Origin: Icerya purchasi
Lineage: Eukaryota > Arthropoda > Insecta > Hemiptera > Monophlebidae
Length of the DNA: 64,000 nucleotides
Direction: 5' to 3'
Assembly: GCA_039619475.1 (NCBI GenBank)
Contig: CM077115.1
Coordinates: 30,455,083 to 30,519,082 of the forward strand
The notes under the pieces are model-generated. The model searched no databases. It saw nothing but the letters and a program-made list of their open reading frames with translations, and was not told where the DNA came from. Below, piece after piece: positions 50,090 through 62,400 of this stretch; positions within the stretch are counted from its first letter, which is position 1; every line of letters begins with the position of its first letter. The translations under genes were made by a program, and so were the position numbers.

Positions 50090-53000
50090 CCAAGCTGCTA
50101 TCCTGCGGTACTCCTACATTCATCTCTTCTTTTACACTTTATACAATTAATACATTTACATTTGTTTTCCTTTGATTTAAATAATTTTGAAACCGCTTTT
50201 TAAAACTATTCGTTGTTCCTATTTCCTCAAATGAGTGTTTATAAGTATTTTTGATTTTCAAAAGCTCTAGTAAGATCTAAAGAGGTTATCAATACGTTCT
50301 TTTCCTCTTCAAAACTGCTTCTTACTTGTTCAGTAAACTCATCGATCGCTTTCAATGTGGATATTTTAAAAAACCGTATTATGTTTTGTCAACTATCCAA
50401 TTTTCTTGTAAGCACTTCGTTAATTTATTTACTACATATTTTTTTCTAATATTGTTGCAATCGCGTTACTTATAGCAACTGGCGTATAATTTTAATATTC
50501 ACCATTTTTACCATTTCTATATATATATATCGGTCTTGTTTTCGATATTTTTAATCCATTTGGTAGTTTTCTACTTTTTTCATATTTTTTATTCTTACTC
50601 CATCGATTCCGGCGACCTTTGTTTCCTTCAATACCTCAATTATTTTCCTCACTTGTTCTACGTTTGCTATGAATATGCGAATGTTTACTTTTAATTCAGT
50701 TTCTTCTCTTTTAGAAACGAAAAGAAATTACATGTAATACAAATGGAAAAGTGACTAAAAGATGCGTTAATTTTTGTTTTTTTTAATATCACATTCATTG
50801 TTTAACACGCAATAAACTGTGCCATTTTTTTATGTCGCTCTTACAAAAAAACCTAAGGCGTTGATTAAACATTTTATTTTTGGATTAATAAAACTAAATT
50901 GAGAATTATAACTGATTAATTTAATGCGCTACACTTCTTAATGGAATTTAAAAATGAAAAGCGTTGAATTTTAATGTAGATTTTCTTGAACCAAGTATGT
51001 ACGAATTCAAATATTCGAGAATATGATTAAAACCGGTAACTATTTTCCGATCGCGAATATTATGATGTGCTGTACGTATGTATAAAATATTATATGAAAA
51101 AAAAAAAAAAATTCGACTGAATACTTAGCAACGCCATACTAAAAATAAATAATCACTAAAAGAGAGCATATTTTTAAATTCAATTAGAACAGAAGTGAAA
51201 AGTGCATTATAAATTTTTTAAATTAAATTTTTCCTAGATTTATTAAGTTTAAAAACTTGAAATTTGAAATGTAGACCTTCTATTTAAAATAATTAAATAT
51301 ATGTCTCGATATTTTTTATTTGAACTAGAACGAGACGTAAAATACGGGGGGGGGGTAATCTTATATTCAACAACACCGGGGCAAAAATAAAGTCCTGATC
51401 AACTGATACGTATCATCAATGGTTCGCGCAAATTTAAGTCGGAAACATAAATGTAGGAAAATATCGTTTCTTTTAATCACATTGTGAAATATTAGAGAAC
51501 CATCTGCGATTGCATAATTCTATTTTAACTTCTCAATTCGTACATGCAAGATTAAATTGAACAGAAGTTTACGCTCCAACAGAAAGAAACACGAGCTTTT
51601 TATTATGGTGAACCAGATGAAACAATAATCTTGCTTTCACATAGAAAAATCACAGCACTTATGAAAGTTTCATGCAAATTATACACATACATGTATATAT
51701 AGGTATATATATATAGAAATAGAAATGAATACTATGTATAAAAATTTGTTGTTTTTAGATTTACTATTGGTGACGTAACCACAGTAGCAAAGTATGAATA
51801 TGGTTTGCAATAATATGCCATTAGCTATTTATAGTCAATACAATTGTATATGGACTCGCTATATGATCGTTCTTTCCTAGGAACAAAACTGATTATTTAA
51901 TGGTTAATCAGTACGCATTGAAAACTATCGTGTAAGAACTTAAAAATATCTCCGGGCGTAATGTAACTGGAATCGCGACTTTTCGATAATGGAACTACGC
52001 TTCAGATTTCTAGTTCAAAAAGAAACTCTTTACGCAACAGAAATGAAAATTATAAATTGAGATCAGCACAGAAATTAAACAGACTAGGGAGAAATTATAA
52101 TGAAGAATGATGAATTTCAAATTTACAGTGTGTACAGATGGAAGACTCTTGTGTACGATTTCGCCATTTATAGGAAATTATTGCGAAATATAAACCAACA
52201 ATGAACGGACTGAAGACGAAAGTGGTCAATTATTCAAAAAAGTGATGGTATACCGGTTATAGATAATTTCAAGTATTTAAATTCCGTCGTAATAAACGGT
52301 GCGAGATGAACGTTAAGATACATCATCGAGTCTAGTTAACAAAGCATGTAAATAAGACGCCTTAAATGAACATCTGGAAAATAAATCTGCTAAAGTGTGT
52401 AATCTTTTCACTATTTTTATACGGGTCAAAAATTTCGTGAATACCGAAAAACCAGACGAAGACGTGTACAGATGCTTTAAGATGTTTTTCTAGAATTACT
52501 CAGATTGCATAGAGAACGAATGTTACGAAAACGAATTGAAAAACCAAAACGGCTTCTTTCGATAGTATTATTCCAAATACTACACTATTTTGCTCACGTC
52601 ATTAGAGCGGAAGGCTTGAAAACTGTTTTCATTGAAAGTAGAGTAATTAAAAACTTGAAGAAGAGCACTGAGAAGATTGTTGCGAATGCGCCCATAAAAC
52701 CCGCAATAATGTGATAGATGGTGGTACTTAATTCATAGTGCAAGAGAAGCATCTCATGGTTTACCATATTACGATAAAATACAAGTGAAAAATGACAAAT
52801 AATCTTAAAAATTTTGCTTAAAAAGCAATATTCACTTTTGCCGCTTTTTGTTCGCAACGCCCTTTATTATATTAGAAATATCAAAGATGCTACTTCATTT
52901 TTTAATGGATAAAGCTGCTGAATTCGAAAATCGTATTCGAAATTAACTGATCTCAAATATGTTTTAATTAGTAGAGCTTAGACAAAGGATAGGGTGTGCG

Positions 53001-53168
53001 TGTAAAAGATGGCTCGGTGATATGCACGCCTCTCAAGAGAAACAGTGACAGCAAATCTAAAATCGAACAAAACGTAAATTTAGTAGGTAAACATTATACT
53101 TGAACAATAGACTAATTAATGAAAACTGAGAAAACGAAAAAAAACTTAGCAGAATTCGTCGTTGTTAA

Positions 53169-53213
<45 letters not shown>

Positions 53214-56200
53214 CTAACAGCAGATACTACTGATTTATTAGGTTCTTAATAATTTTAACAAATAATTAATTACCCATATTTACTTCACTTATCCAATAGC
53301 ACTATAAAACCTAACATCTGAACTCGTAATCCTTTTATTTAAATTTAAAATTTTTCACTTTTAATCATCTACTGCAGTTATGTAAAATGTTATTTTGGTA
53401 CTTACTGATTTATATATAAACTCGGCCATTTTGGTCTCTCAAGGGGCTGTGCCCCTTGACCCTTCTTACCTACATTTCTGTCTCTTACTCTTCTATACTT
53501 TGTATAAAATGATCAAAATTTACAACGTAATTCTAAATCAGTCCATACGAATATAATAACATAATCATATAAATCCTATTCTAACATTTAACTTTCATTA
53601 CATAAAATTAGGACATTTTCTCGTTACATAAAATTGTAACATTTTTCGTTACAAAATCTAATAGGGGCTAACCAAGAATTACGTTGTAATTAATATATAT
53701 AAAGTCGGTAAAAATTAAAATATAACAAACGTTACATAAAACTGGGACATTTTTTCTAAAAGAGGGAGGCCTAAGAATTACGTTGCAATTAACATACATA
53801 TATAGATGTAGGAAAGAGAAAAAAATATAACCGTTACTAACAACTATTTAACAAACTAAATTTCTTTTAATTTAGTAAACATCGGGCCCTCTTTAATCAC
53901 CATGAATACGCTTGTACTTCAGAACTTGTTAAGAAATATTTTAAATTAAAATTTAAGTATATATTATATTTCTTGTTGCGATGGTCTTTATTTTTAATTT
54001 ATTACCAGAATTTGTTAAAATGCGTCCAAACTTCCCATACGAAATATATAATAAAAACAAAACTTGAGAAATAAAAATATGGAACGTATATGTAAAACGC
54101 CGCTTTATTTGACTGAAAAAAAGCTAAATCAGAAAGTAGCGGTAAAAAATCATAAACAATATAATTGCAACAAACATGTTAAACATATAAACACTGGTGA
54201 TACAAATGTAAAAGCATTTTAAGTACATAAAATGCTATTAAAATTGGCCATTTACAGGCCCCAATAAATCTGTTTATTAAAAACGGACCGATTCAGCGGT
54301 GACTTGTCGAAAATACTTATTAACAAGAACATACAAATATAGTTAACTTTAAGTGTGATCCATATCACACAATCAACTACATAGTCGACAATAAAATAGA
54401 GCAATTAAGTGCTCGCTATTTGTTAGTCCCGTTTCTAATAATTGACCTCAATAATTGTATAATAGAAAAACAGACATCGGTATGTCAATACTTTATTAAA
54501 CAACATTCACTTCAAAAGCATTCTCTGATGCATAAGAAGAACTGAAACACACTAACGCGAGGTAATAGTTAATTTGAATACAGCTTTAAACGCTAGAAGC
54601 ATAACAAATCGCTCGAAAAAACCGGTTTAGCCTTAAGCTATTTAATAACATTTACTCTTAATAGATAACAGATTTTCATTCATTTAACAATTCGGTCAAA
54701 AATGTGCTCGAAGGCTCTCGTCGAATTATCGGGTCCCTAAAGGTTAAAAAATAACGTAACTGAGATATTTCAGAAACAACCAAAAAATCAAATAAAACTC
54801 AATAACATCAAAACAGCTCGACTTACAAATTTTGATTGTAAGATAAATCACAATTGAAATATACATATATATATATGGAATTTAAGATTACCTAAAAAAT
54901 CACTTAAAAATTCGTAACTCACGTATCCCCTTTAAAAATAAAAAATTCAAAATATAAAATAAAAATCAAGAACTCCTAAAGCTCCGGATTTCGGAAAAAT
55001 ATTTTTTTTCCTGGCATGCGATGGAAAGATTTCTCTATTTGAAAGGAACGACATCGTATTTCACTTCTTTAACGAAGCTTTCGAAGTTAGCGAAAAGTTA
55101 AAAAAAAAAACACGAAAAATAATGTGCCTCCTTTGCACAGCAAAAAAATTAAACCAGCTTGTAAACACACTCATTCCCAAAAATTGTTTTAGTTTTAAAC
55201 TTCCAAGTTTCCAACTTGCGCCGAAAATCCAAAACTTTATAAAAGTATGGCGGAATAATGAATAGGCTTCGAATAGATCCTTTTATGCTTTATAATTACC
55301 ACAGATAAGTTTTTATGTTGAATTTTTATTTGATAACTTTTTAGGATTCCGCACATAAATATAATGTACACAATATAAATAAGATAATTCAGAAACAACA
55401 AAAATATCAAATAAAAATCAATAACTCACGAATAGTTTGACTTATAACCTTCAAAATTGGATCATAAATTACAATTATAATTCTCTTTTAGGTAATCCAG
55501 TACTTCAAGCTAACCAATTACCTTGGACAGTAAAAAAACCGTCAAAGATATATAATATGGAATTTAAAACGACCTCAAAAATCACCCTTTCAAAGTAAAA
55601 TTCAAATATGTATAAAACAAAACGCAGAATTTCTCTCATAAAATCAAAAAATTAGGGCCAAAATATTATATGTATGACGTGTAGTCCCCTCCTTTACAGT
55701 ACGAATATAATAGTTAAAAATTTTGAACAAGGTTAAAAATATGCACATCCCCGTATATTTCTCTAGTTTAGAGCATCCTGGTTTCCAATTTTAATTCGAA
55801 ATTTTTGAAAAAAACATATTTTTTTCCAGGCATGTGATCGATGGAAAGGTGGCTATCAACCTTTCAGTATAGTAATCTAATAAATAGTGACAAACAAGGA
55901 AGGTTATTTAAGTAATTAGAATTCAATTATAATTATATAAAAAAGTTCAAAAAACAAATAAGTACAGTTAAACATTTTTTAAATGTTTATTGGCATTCAA
56001 ATGTTCTAGTCTATTACGTTAATCCTTCCAAAAATTTAGAACTAAATAGCAGTTATTTTTATTAGAATTTATTTTATTTTTTGTAGTACAGAATGGCACT
56101 ATGTGATGCGTGAAAAAGAAACGGACTGAAAATATTTACTTTGAGATAATTATTGCGCGAATGTAAATTATAGTAATTCTTATTAAAACATGCTTTATAG

Positions 56201-59200
56201 GAGTAAAATGCTAAGTGAAAAATACAGGATATTACGAACTTAAAATTATATATATATTTTTTAAATTTATTATTATCTTAGTGTAAATTATAGTTATCTT
56301 TAACTTAACTTACGGAATTCTCAGCGCATGAAACATTATGCTTGACTGACCGTATTCTAGAATAATTTAGTGTAAATTATACACAGACATATTATAAATA
56401 AAGATTTTTATTTTAATATTTCAGTATCTAATAACCGCTCTCTTTAAGTGAGAATTTCTTTTAATACAAAATTTTCGAGAGGATATTTTTCGTTCCTAAA
56501 ATTTTGCTTAACCATTTAACAATATACTTATCACGGGAAAACACAGGATTTATCAGTCACTACTATTATTTTGTTTACTTTTTTTCATAGAAGCGTAAAA
56601 CTAAAAATAAAACGGCAACACGAAGCTTAAGAAACTCGAAATGGGATTATCACAAATCTAAATAAATTATTCATATAACATTATCGTAAAGACTTTTTAT
56701 TTTTAAACGGATACTACTAATACATTTTGTTCTATGAAGATGATGATTCAAGGTTTAATAGATCTGATAACAATGAGGAGACTACGTAAACAATGAAAGG
56801 CGAGCACGAATACAAATGTAAATGAACAGAGACGAAAAAAGTTTATGACATTAAGCTTTTGTAAATAGAACAGAAACCTGTTGCTCAATATTCTTTTGAA
56901 ATAACGATTTCGGTGTAAAACTAACATACTTTTGTTAACGTTTATTTAAGAGTTTTGATGGTAAAAAACAGATGAAAATGATTAAAATTATTAATCGCTC
57001 TAGTGCATTATGCCATATTTATTTTTTAATACGCAGTCGGTTATACTTAACAAGTTATAAACTTAAAGCTTTCCTCATTTAAAACGTAACATACATGTAC
57101 TGAATTTGATTCCATTCGCATTTGTCATTTGGCCCAGGTCGCTCTCGCTTCATCTCATTCCCTTCTAACACACGGTCACCTAGTGCGGAGAGAGGATGCC
57201 CCACGCTGTTCCTGCAATGATAAATCGGTAACTATCGAACACCTCCTGCTTCATTGTGCAAACTATACAAACCAGCATGTCCACTTCCAGCTTCCGTCAA
57301 GCCTCAAAGAAACATTGACTCCAGACAAAGTCGGTTGCGTACTGGGATAACTGTATGAAACCGGCTTGTTCCATTTAGCTGTAGTACTTCTGACTCGTGT
57401 CTCTGGCCTTGCAGTAGTACACGGTACGTAAAAGGAATCGCCATTATCATCATCATCATGTTTCTTTTTCATTTGTATTTGGTGAATATTCTTTGAAGTT
57501 TATTTTATTATCAACGATTTTCGTTACATATGTACGAGATCGCATTCGTTGTTTATATATACATATACTTTTTTTTTAAATTTTTGTTGTTAAAAGTCAA
57601 ACTCATCACAATACATCAGATTTGTCATTGTTTTTATTATAACGTAATAAAATAATCAAATCTGGAGTTGTGAAACTATACTTTCATTACTTAACAAAGC
57701 TTTCTAGTTTTAAAAATTTTGAAAATGGGCATAAAAATTTTTGAGCTGATATAGAGGTTCAATTTACGAGAATTCTGAGTAAAAAATATATACGATATTA
57801 TATAAAATTAAATGTATTATGTAAATGTAAATTATAATTATCTTTAACTTAATATACAGACCTCACAATGTGTGAAACATCATGATTAACTAACCTTTTA
57901 TAATTATAAACTAAACATATTATGTTAACTTTTATATTAGCAGACATATATCTGCATATATCTTTTTAAATTTAAATAATTAAAAATCGAATCGTTGTAT
58001 TTCAAAACAGATATTCACATATTTACAGTTTGAAAACGCCGTTACTTTATGCAAAAAATGTGATTTAGTTATTCAAAAAAAAAAAAATTAAAAATTTCAA
58101 TACTTTCGGCTCATATGGCACGATACAAAAATTTATAAAAAAATATATTGTTGTGCTCCTACCTATTTTTTCGTTTTTTCTTTCATATTATTAATTCTTA
58201 CTATTATTATTATAAATATTATTGCTTATTATTATAAATATTATTGCTTATTATTATAAATATTATTGCTTATTATTATAATTATTATGATTATTAAGCT
58301 AAGTCCGAACATTATCCATACCGTTTTTGTCTCGTTACCGCTGCCTTATTTCAATCGCAAAATCTAATAATTTTTTATATTTATTATTCTTTCCCTTATT
58401 TAACACTGACCGCTGCTTAATTATTTAACTTTGAACCAAAGTCCATCTTCCCACCGTACGTCTATCTTCCCTTAATCTCTGCTTGTTGCATTTCCGTTTC
58501 CTATTTATTCGATTCGTGTATACAACCGATATTTCTCAAGGGCGGCCATGCTGTTATTCTCAAAAGCCTTTTATCCGTTCATCGATAAACGATCCAATTA
58601 GTGCAGTTTTCATTTTTACAACATAACTGTCTTCTATTTTATGTTTCTGTTCTGTTCATTTTCGTTCGTCAATTACCATCCTTAAGAAGGTATCTTAAGC
58701 GGCCTGCTCTGGTTATAAAATGCTGGAGAACGACGAATTCAAATCCGTGTTTTTTTCCTAAAATCAGTCGAGTCTGCACCGCCGTTCTATTCAGTTCCAC
58801 TCTTCTCGGTTATCCTCGATCTTCGAAGTTCTTCTGCTACACTCGGCAGTTCGAAGTCGCACTTTTCAACCGAGCCGTTGGTTGATTAACTTTAGGCTCG
58901 TCTCATAGAACACGTAGCTGTTATTATTTTATTTAATAATAAATAAAGAACTACGGGCCACTTTCGGGCCTACGACGAAATAAAAAAATTATTATTCTTA
59001 AAGTTGATCTTTTTGTTCTTTTATTCGTTTACGTTCGACCGGGTGTGGAGGAACACAACAGTGCATTGGCGCACTCAAGGGGGGTGCCACAGGGCCATTG
59101 TTCCCCCCAAAAAATCTTCGAAATCTTAATTTCGTTTTGTAATGTTTTGTTTTACTTAATTTTTTTAAAAAAAACATACATATTAACTTTTTACTTATAT

Positions 59201-59431
59201 TACAAGTATAATGTTATATACTTTTAGCTAATTTTTAAAAAAATAAAATTCGTCAGTTTTGTAATTTTGTATTTTTTTTTTTATTTTTTTTTTATTTTAA
59301 TTTACAAACCACAGAAATAGATAGGTATTTAGTCGAGGTACCGAGTTACCGCCCCCTAACTCATCTTCTAAATTCTAGCCCCGACCAAAGAAAAATCCTG
59401 AGTGCGCCTTTGCAACAGTGTATTATATATT

Positions 59432-59475
<44 letters not shown>

Positions 59476-62400
59476 CGGCCATTTTGGCCTCGCAAGGGGC
59501 TGCGCCCTTTGACCCCTCTTGCTTTCATTTCTGTCTCTTTCTCTTCTATACTTTGTATAAAATGATCAAAATTTACAACGTAATTCTTACTGGCATCAAC
59601 ACACACAAAAAATAACATGGCCACAAAAATCTTATTCTAACATTTTTTCGTTACATTTTTCGTTACATTTTTCGTTACATATTTCATTACATAAAATTGT
59701 GACATTTTTTAAATAACAATAACAAAAATCCTATAAAATATAACAAACGTTACATAAAATTGAGACATTTTTCTGGGACATTTTTTTGGGACATTTAGCG
59801 TTACATAAAATTGGGACATTTTTTTGGAACATTTAGCGTTACATAAAATTGGGACATTTTTCTGGGACATTTTTTTGGGACATATTTTCGAATGGGGGGT
59901 AGCCTAAGAATTACGTTGTAATTAATAATGACAACGTCATTCTTAGCCCGACTCTCGTCACTTTTTTATCCCAAAATGTTACATATATTATATATATAAT
60001 AAGATGAGAACGACGTAATTTTCCTCATTCTATACGAAGTATAGAAGTGATAGAGCTGTCCTCGGGCGGGGTCAAAGGGCAGAACCCCTTGCGAGGCACG
60101 AAAGGTCGTTGTATATTTATATATATACCATATATTTAAATATAACTTTCAAAAGGCTAATTAAATGCAATTAAAGGGTCAAAAATTAAAAATATCAATT
60201 ACTATTCAGTCGTATAGTTCTACATTAGTCAAAGCATTTTGAAAAAATAATGCCTATTATAAAATTATGATGCGGGGTCTTTATATATATATATACATAT
60301 TTGAATATATATTTTAAAAAAATTGAACAAATATTTTTTTAGAAATCAATTTGTTATTTAACCACACTACACGAACTAATGTGGTTCTTATAAAATATCA
60401 AATTATTTATATTTAAAAAAAAAAAAAAAAAGTATAATCATCTGCAATATGCTGTACACACACTGAATTTCGTCCGACTTTAAACGTAAGACAGATACTG
60501 GAGTCAACAATTAGTTATTTACCGGCGTCTTAAAGATAAATTGTATTTACCTTTCATCATCGACCCACCTTTATATTTATGCTCTTCAATTTGAAGAAAG
60601 TATTCGACTGTTTTACGTAGCGTGGCGCAGGCAATTGTGCGACATTTTAGCTTACGATTTTAGCAAAAATTAGGAGAAGAAAGATGAAGAAATAGGAGCT
60701 GACTGATTTAAGCTGAATAATACTAGAGAACCGCATGTCGCGCTTATTCAAAAAAAAAAAAAAAAAAGATGAAAACAGCAAAAATATTATAAAATATGTA
60801 GAACTGAATTTTAAAACTTATATGGCCGTACACATAAAAAAAAATTAAATTTGGATTCTTATGCTGTAAAATACGATTTTAAAAGGGTTTTCTCTGTTTC
60901 AAAATTTCAATAAAATTTCGACACTTTCTTTTTCACGTACCTCGTCAAAAAAATAAACCAAAAACTAACCATTACTGAATGGACTATTTTTAATTATCGT
61001 AAAGAACTTAATATTATTATTAAATTAAATTAACGTGTTATATGCGGTTACGACTAAAGGCGCAGAAGGAGAAGGAATATTAGATTAAGGATTATAGTAA
61101 CTGCCACTTTCTCTGCCATAATGTCCTAATCCTGATGTTATACATTTGAATAACGGAATTGAAACATTTAGCACTATCAAAGCTCCAGTGCCCCCTTTAA
61201 CGTTGTACCTACTAGTTTATTCTCATGAACATCAGTGTGAACTGAAATTCGAAAGGAAGTCACTTACGATCTGTCCTTACCGATATTAATTTTATAACTT
61301 CTTTGGTCAACACATATTTATCACGGCTGAAAACGTTAGATACGGTCCTGAGAGTTAGTAGTAAGTCTGAAGTCCTATTGACACTTCATGTAATTTAGAG
61401 CTCATCAGAGATTCGACGCATAAACAGATAGTACATAATTTGGTGAATAGGATGGAAAATAATTTCAGAAGTGAATAATAAATCATAGAAACTCTATGTT
61501 TAATACCGAAACAACCAAAATATCTCTGTTTTTGAGCTGGGTGTCATTCTAAATTTTGCATGACATGGACAGATCCGCATAGGCAGTTTCGTGACACTAA
61601 CACTTATTTACGATTTGTATTCCATGATTACAAAATCGATGAAAGTCAAAATCAAACCGGTTTTCGAGTAAAATACTGACTTCTATTCAATAATGATGAA
61701 AATGGCGCACAATAGAATTAAGTAATTCTAAATAATGTATATTATTTTCGATATTAGAATTGTAACAATTTTAAACAAAAAAGAAAATAAAGGTACGAAA
61801 TTATAAGAATATATCAAAATTGATACTTTAAGGAATATGTAAATTAAAATATTAAGAACACGAACAATACACTTATAAACTACTCTAGCGACCAGAAAAT
61901 TGTAATACCATTTAAAATTTTCAAAAATAAATCTTGGCTTTTATATTTTTTTCCATAAAAATCCGTTTAATTAGGAACCTAAAAAAATTCTATTTATCAC
62001 ATTCTCTTTTATTACATCATTTCGCAACCGCGTACAGTAATTTAATATTCTGCGTATTGATGTTTATCAGTTGTTTTAAAAAAAGTTTGATGATAAAAAT
62101 TTCATAACACAATAAAAATCTATACAGAAAAGCTTAATCTTTTTAAAGCGTTTAAGATAACGCAATGATTCGAATAAAATTAATTTTAAATATTTTAATT
62201 CGGTGATACCAGAAATTAGTGACATTTTTAATTTTAAAACCGACGAGTACTCCGCAAAATGCTACTTAGCTTAGAAATAAGGGCTATATTCAAAAGTCAG
62301 CAAAATCGGTAAAAATAAACATATGATAAATCTGAAAAAGAAAAAAAAATGTGCTCGATAAAAGTAGAATGATAAAAGGGACGGATGTTAATAATTCAGA

